Notes: generated by a model from the sequence alone, not told the origin. A DNA stretch of 64,000 bases from Acidobacteriota bacterium (GCA_030697165.1 JAUYQQ010000011.1:214782-278781), one strand, 5' to 3'. Shown: positions 26,224 through 37,356, counted from the first letter of the stretch. Made by a program: numbers and translations.

Positions 26224-28472
26224 CAGGCTGGTAGCTCGATGATAAACCGGGTTCCGGTCGGCACGTTGTCGAACACGTCGATGCTGCCCCCGTGCTCGGC
26301 GACGATGCGCCGGACAATGGCCAGGCCGAGGCCGCTGCCGCGGCCCTTGGTCGAGTAGTACGGCAGGAACAGCTTGTCGCGCTCGGCCGACGGTATGCCG
26401 GGGCCGGTGTCGGCCACCACCACCCGGATCAGGCTGTTCGGCACGTCCCGGGCGGTCTCGACCACAATCGCGCCGCTGCGTCCCATCGCCTCAATCGCGT
26501 TGTCGACCAGGTTGATGATGACCCGCTTCATCTGCTCGGGGTCGACCCGCACCTGGCCGACGCCCGGGTCGTAGCGCTTCTCGAAGGTGACCGAGGCGAA
26601 CAGCCCGTCGTACAGCGCGAGCGTGGTGTTCAACAGGTCGTGCAGTTCGGTCGGCACCGCGCGGGGTGCGGGCATACGGGCAAACTGCGAGAACTCGTCA
26701 ACCAGGCCCTTGAGCGACTCGACCTCGCCGATGATGGTCGCGGTGCATTCCTGCACCAGGTCCTGCAGCGGCGGCGCCACGTCGCTCAACTTGCGGCGCA
26801 GGCGCTCGGCCGACAACTGGATCGGGGTCAACGGGTTCTTGATCTCGTGCGCCAGCCGGCGCGCCACCTCGCGCCACGCCGCCACCTTCTGCGCGCGAAT
26901 CAGCGGTGTCACGTCATCGACCACCAGCACGGTGCCGTCGAAGCCGCCGTCGGTGCCAGGCACCCGCGTCGCCGCCGCCACCACGTGCCGCTCGCGGCCG
27001 TCCCGCACCAGCGCCACTTCCTGCGCGAACGAATCCATCCGCGCCTTGGCTGCCTGGTCGAGCACGTCGTTGATCACCGCCAGGTCGGGGCGCGCAAACA
27101 CGTCCACCGCGGGACTGCCGACGACGGCGGCATCGACCTCGAGCAGGCGCACGGCCGAGGGGTTGATGGTGCCAATGCGGCCGGAGCGATCGATCGAAAC
27201 CACGCCGGTGGCAATGCGCTCGAGAATGGCCTCGATATAGCGGCGGCGGCCTTCGCCCTCTTCGTGCTTGCGCTCGAGGTCGATGCCGGCGCGTTCCAGC
27301 CGGCGGCGGGTCGACGCCACTTCCGCGGCCATGGCATTGAACGCCTCGACCATGGAGCCGAACTCGTCGGTCCCCTCGTGGGCGATCCGGTGATCGTAGT
27401 GGCCGGCGCCAATCTCCTTGGCGGCTTCCGACAGCATCTGCACCGGACGGGTGATGCGCTTGGCCAGGTACAGGCCCATCCAGGTCGAACCGACCAGGAT
27501 CAGCAGCGTGACCATGACGAAGAACGACACGTAGACGCCGGCGAGCGGCTGCTTCAAGACCCGCAGCTGGGTGTAGTCCTCGTAGGCCTTCGTCATGCGG
27601 CGCGCCCGCTCCGCACGTTCGCCCGACAGGTACTCGCTCACCACCACCGCGCCGGTCACTTGTCCGGCCCCGTTCCGGACGGCCTCGCCGACGTGCAGCA
27701 GGTCTCCCCCGCCGGCAAGCTGCTCGAGGACACTCGGCGCGTTTTCGGTCCCGCTCGCGGCCCGGCCGGCCAGGCGATCGGCCGACCCGCGCGCCCACCC
27801 CTGCGGCATGGCCGGTGCCGCGACATCGACCAGCGACACCACGCTCGGCGGCTGGCCCGGCACGCGGTCGGCGCGGTAGACCTGCACCACCGCCACGCGC
27901 GGGCCAGTGACTTCGGGCGCCACGATGTTTTGCACCCGCGTCATGTCGGCGGTGGTCAGGTCGATAGCCCCCAATTCGCGGGCCAGCCGCCCGGCCTGCT
28001 CGGTGACCAGCCGTTCGCGCTCCTGGTAGTAGTCGGCGGCAATGCTGTTCGCCCCGGACAGGATCTCTTCCATCGGCGTGTTGAACCAGCGGTCCACCGC
28101 GGTCAGCACGACGCGGCTGCCGACAATCAAGACCAGCACTGCGGGAATGACGGTGAGGCCGAGGAACGCGAGCACCAGCTTGGCGCGGAAGCGCCCGAGC
28201 GGCAGGCCGCTGCGGCCGTCGAACACCGACTTGATCACGTTGCGCGCCAGCACGAAGCCGAGCGCGACGAGCATGGTGATGTTGGTGGCGTAGAGCGCGT
28301 AGAGCACGACTTCGGTCAGGAAGTCGGGCGACAGCGTCGAGGTGCGATCGGCCAGCCAGACAATGCCGCCGAGCGCGACGAGCAGCATGACGATGCCGGC
28401 CAGGATTAGTGGCGGGTTGTCGCGGAACGGTCGGCGCGCCCGCACCGGCGCGCGGGGCTTGGCGGACGCCAC
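26223..28472 (-). CDS. NtrY-like membrane sensor histidine kinase
   Basis: The 749-residue protein has three N-terminal spans (within about 20-125), a periplasmic or linker region (about 130-305), a further span near 315-335 and a HAMP segment beginning at KRITRPVQMLSEAAKEIG. A PAS domain lies at about 400-510. The HisKA motif RRLAHEIKNPLTPIQLSAER holds the phosphorylated His, and the HATPase_c domain shows NLVDNAIEAMG, DTGPGIP and GRGSGLGLAIV. The EIKNPLTPIQLSAERLRR stretch and multi-span N-terminus are typical of NtrY. It partners the adjacent sigma-54 activator. Confidence 0.92.
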   Translation of the reverse strand: MASAKPRAPVRARRPFRDNPPLILAGIVMLLVALGGIVWLADRTSTLSPDFLTEVVLYALYATNITMLVALGFVLARNVIKSVFDGRSGLPLGRFRAKLVLAFLGLTVIPAVLVLIVGSRVVLTAVDRWFNTPMEEILSGANSIAADYYQERERLVTEQAGRLARELGAIDLTTADMTRVQNIVAPEVTGPRVAVVQVYRADRVPGQPPSVVSLVDVAAPAMPQGWARGSADRLAGRAASGTENAPSVLEQLAGGGDLLHVGEAVRNGAGQVTGAVVVSEYLSGERAERARRMTKAYEDYTQLRVLKQPLAGVYVSFFVMVTLLILVGSTWMGLYLAKRITRPVQMLSEAAKEIGAGHYDHRIAHEGTDEFGSMVEAFNAMAAEVASTRRRLERAGIDLERKHEEGEGRRRYIEAILERIATGVVSIDRSGRIGTINPSAVRLLEVDAAVVGSPAVDVFARPDLAVINDVLDQAAKARMDSFAQEVALVRDGRERHVVAAATRVPGTDGGFDGTVLVVDDVTPLIRAQKVAAWREVARRLAHEIKNPLTPIQLSAERLRRKLSDVAPPLQDLVQECTATIIGEVESLKGLVDEFSQFARMPAPRAVPTELHDLLNTTLALYDGLFASVTFEKRYDPGVGQVRVDPEQMKRVIINLVDNAIEAMGRSGAIVVETARDVPNSLIRVVVADTGPGIPSAERDKLFLPYYSTKGRGSGLGLAIVRRIVAEHGGSIDVFDNVPTGTRFIIELPA

Positions 28473-28477
28473 TGGGC

Positions 28478-28942
28478 CTATTCCTTGCTGCCTCGCAGGG
28501 CGCGCGCTTCCTGCACGAAGTCGTCCACATCGCGGAAGTCGCGGTAGACCGAGGCGAACCGCACGTACGCGACCTGGTCGAGGCGCTTCAGTTCCTGCAT
28601 GACGAGCGCGCCCAGGTCCTTGCCGGGAATCTCGCGCTCGGGCTTCTCAATCAGAAGCTGCTCGGCCATGTCGGCAATCTCTTCGATGTCGGCGACCTTG
28701 ACCGGCCGCTTCTCGCAGGCCTTGAGCAGGCCGCCAATCAGCTTCTGGCGCTCGAACCGCTCGCGCGTGCCGTCCTTCTTCACGACCATGTACGGAATCT
28801 CGTCGATGCGCTCGTAGCTCGTGAAGCGCTTCCGGCACGTGTCGTTCAGGCACTGGCGGCGGCGGCGAATCACATCGCCCTCGCGGCTCTCGCGCGAATC
28901 GACCACCTTGTCGCCGAGTTCACCGCAGAACGGACATTTCAC
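28478..28942 (-). CDS. nrdR: transcriptional repressor NrdR with an unusual zinc ribbon
   Basis: The 154 residues are a zinc ribbon (MKCPFCGELGDKVVDSRESR, then VIRRRRQCLNDTCRKRFTSYE) plus an ATP-cone domain (VVKKDGTRERFERQKLIGGL, and AYVRFASVYRDF). NrdR senses ATP/dATP and represses ribonucleotide reductase genes. The second zinc knuckle reads C-x4-C (CLNDTC) where I would expect C-x2-C, although all four Cys are present. The start is GTG at 28942, overlapping the upstream gene by 4 bp. No nrd genes are in the window. Confidence 0.92.
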   Translation of the reverse strand: MKCPFCGELGDKVVDSRESREGDVIRRRRQCLNDTCRKRFTSYERIDEIPYMVVKKDGTRERFERQKLIGGLLKACEKRPVKVADIEEIADMAEQLLIEKPEREIPGKDLGALVMQELKRLDQVAYVRFASVYRDFRDVDDFVQEARALRGSKE

Positions 28943-29958
28943 CCGAGGTCTCCTCTCGCCAGGCCGCCAATCTTCAGGCCCTCCTGGATCGTGAAAATCA
29001 TGCCCGCGATCACCACCGGCACGACGCCGATGGCGTGCAGGACAATCGCCGCCCCGACGGCGGTGTCGTTATCGGCCCCGAAAAACGAGGTCGCGCCCAG
29101 CCGGAACGCCTCGTGAAAGCCGCCGACGCCGCCCGGCGTCGGAACCGCCACGCCCACCACCAGCGGCGCAAGCATCAGCAAGCTGCCGGTCATCGGCATG
29201 TCGATGCGGAAGGCCACCGCCACCGCCCACAACCCGCCGGCGACCACCACCCACAGGGCGATCGACCAGCCGAGGGCGGCCACGACCCGCCACGGACTGC
29301 GCAGCACGGCAAATCCTTCAGCGAACGTTCGCGCCAGTCGTGCGATCCACGTCGCGATCCGCGCGGGTAAGACCCGCTCGGCCTTGAGCAGCCACCCGTG
29401 CAACCGCTCGGGGTGGCCGGCCATCACGAACATCACCACCAGCATCCCGAGCGCCACCGGCGCCATGACGAAGCCGCCGTAGCGAATGGCGCTGAACATG
29501 GCCGAATCGCGCGACTCCAGCCCGGGATCGAACCACAGCAGGAACGCCGCCAGCAGCAGCAACACCGCCACCAGGTCGAGGATGCGCTCGACGATGATCG
29601 TGGCGAAGGCGGCCGTGGCGCTCAGCCCTTCCTTGCGGGCAAGCAAATACGGGCGAATCACTTCGCCGGCGCGGGCGGGCAAGACCGCCGACGCGGCAAA
29701 CCCAATGACGGTGGTTCGCAACACCACCATGAAACGGGTCGGCCCCAGCGGGGCGAGCAGGTACTGCCAGCGCTCGGCGCGAATCAAGAACGTCACGCAC
29801 GTCATCACCACCGAGACCACCAGAAGATCGACCCGCGCGGCCCTGACCGACGTCAGCACCTTGCCCAAGTCCGCATTTCGCAGGAAGAGGTACAGAAGCC
29901 CAACCGCCAGACCAAGGATGACCAGTGTCCGAAGGACGATGCGCAAACCACCGTCCAT
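28939..29958 (-). CDS. YbhN/LPG-synthase-like integral membrane protein (lipid flippase-like)
   Basis: From ATG 29958 the 339 residues form about eight membrane spans. Family features of the lysylphosphatidylglycerol synthase N-terminal (UPF0104/YbhN) superfamily include NADLGKVLTSVRAARVDLLV, FPARAGE-like VLPARAGEVIRPYLLARKEG, ATIIVERILDLVAVLLLL, and the C-terminal VPTPGGVGGFHEAFRLGATS. There is no aminoacyl-transferase domain, so it is a flippase-like or unknown lipid protein. A GTG at 29988 would add ten atypical residues. It overlaps nrdR by 4 bp and is divergent from purC. Confidence 0.85.
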   Translation of the reverse strand: MDGGLRIVLRTLVILGLAVGLLYLFLRNADLGKVLTSVRAARVDLLVVSVVMTCVTFLIRAERWQYLLAPLGPTRFMVVLRTTVIGFAASAVLPARAGEVIRPYLLARKEGLSATAAFATIIVERILDLVAVLLLLAAFLLWFDPGLESRDSAMFSAIRYGGFVMAPVALGMLVVMFVMAGHPERLHGWLLKAERVLPARIATWIARLARTFAEGFAVLRSPWRVVAALGWSIALWVVVAGGLWAVAVAFRIDMPMTGSLLMLAPLVVGVAVPTPGGVGGFHEAFRLGATSFFGADNDTAVGAAIVLHAIGVVPVVIAGMIFTIQEGLKIGGLARGDLG

Positions 29959-30060
29959 ACTACATGAGGTATCGATTGGGCGCGGCACCCCAGCACATTG
30001 GCGTCTTGCGCATGGTCCGCCGGGCCGTTACCATGTTGCCTTCCTTTCACACGAGCGCCC

Positions 30061-30999
30061 GTGCCTTCACAACCTCTCTTAGATACCCAGCTTGATGGCT
30101 TGTCCCTGGTCCGCCGCGGGAAGGTGCGTGATGTCTATGCCATAGACGATGCCCTGATCCTGGTGGCGACGGACCGCATTTCGGCATTCGACTACGTGCT
30201 GGGTTCAGGCATCCCCGACAAGGGCCGCGTCCTGAACCAGCTGTCGGCGTTCTGGTTCGCCCGCACCGGCCACATCGTGCCGAACCACATGCTGTCGATC
30301 GACGTGCCGGCCTACCCCGCCGCCGCGCAGACGTACGCGGCGCAGCTCGAGGGCCGGTCGATGCTGTCCCGGCGCACCAATCCCCTGCCCGTGGAATGCG
30401 TGGCCCGCGGCTATCTCTCGGGCTCGGGCTGGAAGGACTACCTGGCGACCGGCGAAGTGTGTGGCATCAAGCTGCCGTCGGGGATGCGCGAGTCGGACCG
30501 CTTGCCCGAGCCGCTGTTCACGCCGGCGACCAAGGCCGACTCGGGCCACGACGAGAACATCAGCGAAGCGGCCGCCGCGCAGGTGGTCGGCGCGGAGCTG
30601 CTGGCGCGGCTCAAGAAACTGACGCTCGCGCTCTACGCCCACGGCGTGGCGCACGCCGAATCCAAGGGCATCATCCTGGCCGACACCAAGTTCGAGTTCG
30701 GCCTGACCGACAGCGGCGAGCTGCTGCTGATCGACGAAATGATGACGCCCGATTCGTCGCGCTACTGGCCCAAGGACCGGTATGCGCCCGGCGGTCCCCA
30801 GCCGAGCTTCGACAAGCAATACGTCCGCGACTACCTCGAGTCGATCAAGTGGAACAAGCAGCCGCCGGTCCCGTCCCTGCCGGCGGACGTGGTCGCGCGC
30901 ACCCGCGACAAGTACATGGACGCCTATCGCCGGCTGACGGGCCAGGAGTTGGTGACCGCCTCCCCCTCCGCCGAGGCTACGGGGGACAGGGGTGAATAA
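30061..30999 (+). CDS. purC: phosphoribosylaminoimidazole-succinocarboxamide synthase (SAICAR synthetase)
   Basis: The 312-residue protein matches the longer PurC type: LVRRGKVRDVYAIDDALILVATDRISAFDY, GSGWKDYLATGEVCGI, FTPATKADSGHDENIS, KGIILADTKFEFGL, and LIDEMMTPDSSRYWP. It joins aspartate to CAIR in purine synthesis. I start it at GTG 30061, where similarity begins. An in-frame ATG at 29998 would add 21 atypical residues. The last dozen residues (SPSAEATGDRGE) are repeat-like. The stop region overlaps the Fis-like gene by 8 bp. Confidence 0.94.
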   Translation: MPSQPLLDTQLDGLSLVRRGKVRDVYAIDDALILVATDRISAFDYVLGSGIPDKGRVLNQLSAFWFARTGHIVPNHMLSIDVPAYPAAAQTYAAQLEGRSMLSRRTNPLPVECVARGYLSGSGWKDYLATGEVCGIKLPSGMRESDRLPEPLFTPATKADSGHDENISEAAAAQVVGAELLARLKKLTLALYAHGVAHAESKGIILADTKFEFGLTDSGELLLIDEMMTPDSSRYWPKDRYAPGGPQPSFDKQYVRDYLESIKWNKQPPVPSLPADVVARTRDKYMDAYRRLTGQELVTASPSAEATGDRGE

Positions 31000-31204
31000 G
31001 CTCCTGGACCAGTTGGTTGCCGAGATGGTGACACGGGGCGTGCACTACGCCGACGCGCAGCGCGAGTTCGAGAAGCGCTTCATCGGCTGCGTCATCGACA
31101 AACACGACGGCAACCTGTGCAAAGCCGCCGACACGCTGGGCGTGCACCGCAACACCCTCACGCGCAAGGTGAAAGACCTGAAGATTCGCGTCCGGTCCCT
31201 GTAG
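30992..31204 (+). CDS. small Fis-type helix-turn-helix protein
   Basis: This 70-residue protein is little more than a Fis-like DNA-binding domain. It has an N-terminal helix LLDQLVAEMVTRGVHYADAQ, FEKRFIGCVIDKHDGNLCKAADTLGVHRNTLTRKV as the HTH, and a short basic end. The HTH closely resembles the C-terminal module of NtrC-type activators and of Fis itself. It may act as a nucleoid-type or local regulator. Starting at GTG 30992 it overlaps purC by 8 bp and is probably co-translated with it. No purine-linked role can be inferred from sequence alone. Confidence 0.85.
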   Translation: MNKLLDQLVAEMVTRGVHYADAQREFEKRFIGCVIDKHDGNLCKAADTLGVHRNTLTRKVKDLKIRVRSL

Positions 31205-31345
31205 GCGCGCCGCTTCGCGGCGCGTAGGGCTCGAGCCCTCCGGGCTCTTCGTGGGGCTCGGCGCTACGCGCCTCGTGGGGCCCTACGACGCATAGCGAGC
31301 CCGACGAAGGCCGAAGGCCGAGCCCCACGAGCGAAGCGAGCCCCC
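31205..31345. other. highly structured intergenic region upstream of groES
   Basis: This 140-bp stretch has no credible gene. It contains the palindrome CGCGCCGCTTCGCGGCGCG (31206-31224), GGGCTCGAGCCC (31228-31239), and interleaved GGGGCTCG / CGAGCCCC arms out to about 31341. It looks like nested intergenic repeats and may form the 3' end of the purC-fis transcript. No clear U-tract is visible. Confidence 0.6.
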
Positions 31346-31369
31346 GCCACCCCGGCCGCAGGGCACGCC

Positions 31370-31398
31370 TTGACGCCCTCTGCGGCCTCCGCTATCAT
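31370..31398 (+). promoter_or_regulatory. sigma-70 promoter of groES-groEL
   Basis: TTGACG (31370-31375) and TATCAT (31393-31398) are separated by exactly 17 bp, a good housekeeping promoter. The -10 box overlaps the first base of the CIRCE-like element, as expected for a heat-shock repressor that blocks polymerase. Confidence 0.8.
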
Positions 31399-31424
31399 TA
31401 GCAGTCGTGCATGTCGACTGCTAG
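31398..31424. promoter_or_regulatory. CIRCE-like operator (HrcA site) upstream of groESL
   Basis: TTAGCAGTC-N9-GACTGCTAG matches the CIRCE layout (TTAGCACTC-N9-GAGTGCTAA) with the exact 9-nt spacer. A symmetric C-to-G change occurs in both half-sites, plus one change at the last base. The compensating changes keep the dyad. The position over the promoter fits HrcA-type control. hrcA itself is not in the window. Confidence 0.8.
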
Positions 31425-31431
31425 CTAACAG

Positions 31432-31445
31432 GGCAGTCGACTGCC
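31432..31445. promoter_or_regulatory. second palindrome in the groES leader
   Basis: GGCAGTCGACTGCC is a perfect 14-bp palindrome just after the CIRCE-like site. It repeats the GCAGTC / GACTGC half-site core with no spacer. It may be a second binding site or a 5'-leader hairpin. Confidence 0.5.
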
Positions 31446-31498
31446 AAAGAACCATCACGCTACATAACCAGCAAACGTTAGAGACGGAGAGCAACAGC

Positions 31499-31801
31499 AT
31501 GGCTTTAAGACCGCTCCACGACCGCATCCTCGTGCAGCGCACTGAGGAAGAAGAACAGAAGGTTGGCGGCATCATCATCCCGGACTCGGCCAAGGAAAAG
31601 CCGCAGCAGGGCAAGGTGACGGCTGTCGGCGCTGGTAAGGCTGACAAGGACGGCAAGCGCATTGCGCTCGACGTCAAGGAAGGCGACACCATCCTGTTCG
31701 GCAAGTACTCGGGGCAGGAAGTGCGTGTCGACGGCGAGGATTACCTCATCATGCGCGAGGACGAAGTCCTGGCGGTGATCGAGGGCGGGAAAAAGAAGTA
31801 A
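31499..31801 (+). CDS. groES: co-chaperonin GroES
   Basis: The 100-residue protein begins [20 protein letters not shown] and has the mobile loop [20 protein letters not shown] followed by KVTAVGAGK and VLFGKYSG-like [11 protein letters not shown], as in GroES. It caps the GroEL ring. The ATG at 31499 follows GGAG about 12 nt upstream, in a leader of roughly 95 nt. It lies 18 bp before groEL in the same transcript, under the CIRCE-like promoter. Confidence 0.97.
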   Translation: MALRPLHDRILVQRTEEEEQKVGGIIIPDSAKEKPQQGKVTAVGAGKADKDGKRIALDVKEGDTILFGKYSGQEVRVDGEDYLIMREDEVLAVIEGGKKK

Positions 31802-33451
<1,650 letters not shown>

Positions 33452-33459
33452 CACCTTAG

Positions 33460-33495
33460 GGTGCCTAGGGTGCCAAAGGTGCCAAAGGTGCCAAA
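33460..33495. repeat. four tandem 9-bp units (GGTGCCNNN) after groEL
   Basis: GGTGCCTAG is followed by three copies of GGTGCCAAA, preceded by a partial inverted unit (CACCTTAGG). It is the same family as 10460-10513 but in the opposite orientation. It lies between the groEL stop and its terminator. Confidence 0.9.
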
Positions 33496-33508
33496 GGGAA
33501 AGTCTAAA

Positions 33509-33542
33509 GGCCCGGGAGCTATTGCTTCCGGGCCTTTTCTTT

Positions 33543-33543
<1 letters not shown>
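33509..33543. terminator. intrinsic terminator of groESL (possibly bidirectional)
   Basis: The stem GGCCCGGGAGC (33509-33519) pairs with GCTTCCGGGCC (33524-33534) around a TATT loop and is followed by TTTTCTTTT on the plus strand. The A-run AAAGG on the other side gives a short U-tract for the convergent prfC transcript as well. The prfC stop is at 33543, so prfC transcripts would end in the same hairpin. Confidence 0.9.
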
Positions 33544-35141
<1,598 letters not shown>

Positions 35142-36224
35142 TCAGTGAATCTCTGCGATGAATTTTACCAGTTCCCCGCCCCAGATCGCCGGAATCGAAT
35201 GGGTGCCGTGGCCGCGGGTCTCGTCGGTGATGGGCAGCAGGATGAACCGCCCATTCTTCACCTGCTTGATCAGCTCCTGCATCATCGGTAGCTCGGGCGG
35301 GTTCACGAAGTCGTCGGCCGAGTTGATGGCCAGAAGCGGCGCCGTGATTTTCGACAGGTGCGGCGCCGGGTTGTAGTCTTCGATGGCGCGGTAGTAGTAC
35401 AGCATGTCGTTGGCGTCGGTCGCCTTCGAGCGGCTGGCAATCTGGCCGGCCAGCCACTGGTCGGTCGCCTCACGGGTCGGGAACTGCTTCTGCCACTGCA
35501 GCGGCACGCTGGTCGCCATCAGCAGGAACCCGATCGCGCTCGACAAGCCTCGCGGCTGCTCCGTGTAGTTGCCGTCCTGCCACGTCGGATCCGTCACAAT
35601 CGCGTCGATCAGCATCTTGCGCCACACGCGGTTGCGGCCGCCAATCTCCACCGGGTTGCTGGCGAGCGGCACCAGGCCCGCCGCGAAGCCGGGATACATG
35701 TAGCCCCAGTTCCACGCGTGCATCGCGCCCATCGACGTGCCCATCACCAGCTTCAGGTTCGTGAGTCCCAGCCCCTCGGTGACCAGCAGGTGCTGTAGTT
35801 TCACCATGTCGGCGTAGCCGTAACGCGGGAACTTCATCCGAAGCCCATCGCTAGGCTTGCTCGACCGGCCGTGGCCGACGTTGTCGGGCAGGATGATGAA
35901 GTACTTCTCGGCGTCGAGCGGCTGCCCCTTGCCGAACAAGCGCCCGCCGTATGTCTGGCTCAGAAAGCCGGCGCCCGTGCCACCCGTGCCGTGCAGGATC
36001 AACACGGCGTTGCGCACCACGCCGTCGGCATCCTTGCGCGGAGCGCCGACGGTGCGGTAGTGAATCTTGACTTCAGGGATGCGATCGCCGCTCGTGAAGA
36101 CGTAGCCGCGCGCGACGTAATCGCCTTCAACTGGAGCCGGATAGGTGGCCTGGACCACCTGCGCGACAGCGTTCATCGGGGCCGCGACGGCGGCCAAGGC
36201 CAGCAGGAGTAGCACGCGCATCAT
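35142..36224 (-). CDS. secreted alpha/beta hydrolase (MetX/homoserine-acyltransferase-like fold)
   Basis: The 360 residues start with a signal peptide (MRVLLLLALAAVAAPMNAVAQ). The fold shows ILHGTGGTGAGF (oxyanion region), ILPDNVGHGRSSKPSD, the nucleophile elbow MGTSMGAMHAWNW with Ser, an Asp in INSADDFVNP and a His in RGHGTHS. The layout resembles the homoserine O-acetyltransferase branch, but export argues against a methionine-pathway role. It is more likely an extracytoplasmic esterase or acyltransferase of unknown substrate. It sits 9 bp after the tonB gene and abuts prfC. Confidence 0.85.
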   Translation of the reverse strand: MMRVLLLLALAAVAAPMNAVAQVVQATYPAPVEGDYVARGYVFTSGDRIPEVKIHYRTVGAPRKDADGVVRNAVLILHGTGGTGAGFLSQTYGGRLFGKGQPLDAEKYFIILPDNVGHGRSSKPSDGLRMKFPRYGYADMVKLQHLLVTEGLGLTNLKLVMGTSMGAMHAWNWGYMYPGFAAGLVPLASNPVEIGGRNRVWRKMLIDAIVTDPTWQDGNYTEQPRGLSSAIGFLLMATSVPLQWQKQFPTREATDQWLAGQIASRSKATDANDMLYYYRAIEDYNPAPHLSKITAPLLAINSADDFVNPPELPMMQELIKQVKNGRFILLPITDETRGHGTHSIPAIWGGELVKFIAEIH

Positions 36225-36233
36225 GCGCGAATC

Positions 36234-37127
36234 CTACCGGAGCGTGAACGTCAGCTCAATCGTGATGATGACGGGCACGGGGTCTCCCTGGCGCATGCCG
36301 GGGCGGAAGCGCCACATCTTGGCCGCCTTGATGGCTTCCTGGTCGAGGCCGAAGATCGGGTCGAGCGATCGGGTGACCTTGACCTCGCCAACCGAGCCGT
36401 CGGGCATCACGATGCACTCGAGCCAGACCGAGCCCTGCACCTTGGCGCGCATCGCGTCGGCGGTGTAGGCGGGCTTGACTTCGCGCAGGACGACCGGCAA
36501 GGTGATCCCCGCCCCTGGACGGTAGGCGCCGCCGCCGGTGCCGCCCCCAAACCCCGCGCCGAGGCCTGAGCCCTGGCCAGAGCCAATCCCCTGCCCTGTG
36601 CCGGTTCCCGCTCCGCCGCCCGAGCCGGCGCCCTGCGACTCCGAAACGACGGGCACACTGGGCTGGATGACGCCAGGCAGGGTCTGCTCGGCCGCCGCCA
36701 TTGTTTGCGCGGGAATCAACAGTTCCGCCGGCGGCGGCTCGGGCTTGGGCGGCTCCGGGGTTGGCGTGGGCGCCTTTTCCACCGGAACGGTGATCTTGTC
36801 CTTACCCGGCAGCTCCGCCTTGCGCGGCGGCTCAGGCGCCTTGTTGCCGCCACCACCGCCACCGCCACCGGGACCAGGCGTCGCCAGCCAGACGATGTCG
36901 TTGACGGGAGCGTCAGGAATGAATTCCGCTGCGCTCGGCTGGGGCCCAAACCGCACGGCCAGCAGCATGATCAGGCCCACCGCCACATGCGCGGCCACCG
37001 AGGCGCCGACACCGAAGCCCGACTTGCGTTCGGCGATCGTGAAACGCAGTTCCGCCGGACGGTCGGTGACGTACAGCGGCGCCGACCGGGAAGTCGCGTC
37101 AGGTCGCTTCGGTGTGGATTCGGCCAT
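36234..37127 (-). CDS. TonB-family energy transducer
   Basis: The 297-residue protein has a cytoplasmic N-terminus, one span near residues 42-60 (GASVAAHVAVGLIMLLAVRF), a long Pro/Gly-rich periplasmic region (about 85-205, including a run of eight Gly), and a C-terminal TonB domain (about 208-297: LREVKPAYTADAMRAKVQGS, and AAKMWRFRPGMRQGDPVPV). It couples inner-membrane proton motive force to outer-membrane transport. No exbB/exbD or receptor genes are adjacent. A good sigma-70-type promoter and a nested dyad lie upstream. Confidence 0.9.
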   Translation of the reverse strand: MAESTPKRPDATSRSAPLYVTDRPAELRFTIAERKSGFGVGASVAAHVAVGLIMLLAVRFGPQPSAAEFIPDAPVNDIVWLATPGPGGGGGGGGNKAPEPPRKAELPGKDKITVPVEKAPTPTPEPPKPEPPPAELLIPAQTMAAAEQTLPGVIQPSVPVVSESQGAGSGGGAGTGTGQGIGSGQGSGLGAGFGGGTGGGAYRPGAGITLPVVLREVKPAYTADAMRAKVQGSVWLECIVMPDGSVGEVKVTRSLDPIFGLDQEAIKAAKMWRFRPGMRQGDPVPVIITIELTFTLR

Positions 37128-37152
37128 GAGCTAAATAGTTGGACCCACGGCC

Positions 37153-37181
37153 ATTCTGACCGACGGGTTATGGGCTGACAA
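37153..37181 (-). promoter_or_regulatory. promoter of the tonB-like gene
   Basis: On the minus strand TTGTCA (37181-37176) and CAGAAT (37158-37153) are separated by 17 bp. The predicted start is near 37146, giving a leader of about 19 nt. The -10 match is 4 of 6. Confidence 0.5.
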
Positions 37182-37201
37182 GTGCAAAGCCAGCGCCATA
37201 C

Positions 37202-37229
37202 CCATTTGACGCCAATTGGGGACAAATGG
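37202..37229. promoter_or_regulatory. 28-bp nested dyad upstream of the tonB-like gene
   Basis: CCATTTG (37202-37208) and CAAATGG (37223-37229) flank a central CCAATTGG (37212-37219) with 3-nt spacers on each side, so the whole element is symmetric. It lies about 20 bp upstream of the tonB -35 box. It has the look of a dimeric regulator site. The regulator is unknown. Confidence 0.5.
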
Positions 37230-37245
37230 CTTCACACCATGTAGC

Positions 37246-37288
37246 GTCCGCCTTCAGGCGGACCGTGCCGGTCCGGCTAAAGCCGGAC
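37246..37288. repeat. dispersed double-palindrome element
   Basis: GTCCGCCTTCAGGCGGAC (37246-37263) and GTCCGGCTAAAGCCGGAC (37271-37288) are joined by a short CGTGCCG linker, with flanks GTAGC and ACCACA. It is almost identical in layout to 59994-60045. It ends 21 nt upstream of the tatA -10 box. Confidence 0.88.
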
Positions 37289-37309
37289 ACCACAGTTGCG
37301 CCCAGGTGC

Positions 37310-37315
37310 TACAAT
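37310..37315 (+). promoter_or_regulatory. -10 box TACAAT for tatA
   Basis: TACAAT lies 41 nt upstream of the tatA ATG, leaving a short leader that contains AAGGAG. No clear -35 box is seen. The palindromic repeat occupies part of that region. Confidence 0.4.
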
Positions 37316-37356
37316 CGCTCTACGGTCGCAGTCTGTCGCGGCCTTAAGGAGCACTC

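Noticed and set aside
31205..31345. Structured region as a small RNA gene
   Set aside because: There is no promoter or U-tract terminator of its own, and the pieces look like repeat arms. A repeat cluster is more likely.
35142..36224. Hydrolase as homoserine O-acetyltransferase metX
   Set aside because: The protein has a clear signal peptide and no methionine-pathway neighbours, so only the fold relation is kept.
37246..37288. Dispersed palindromes as intrinsic terminators
   Set aside because: They lack U-tracts and several sit upstream of, not after, genes.
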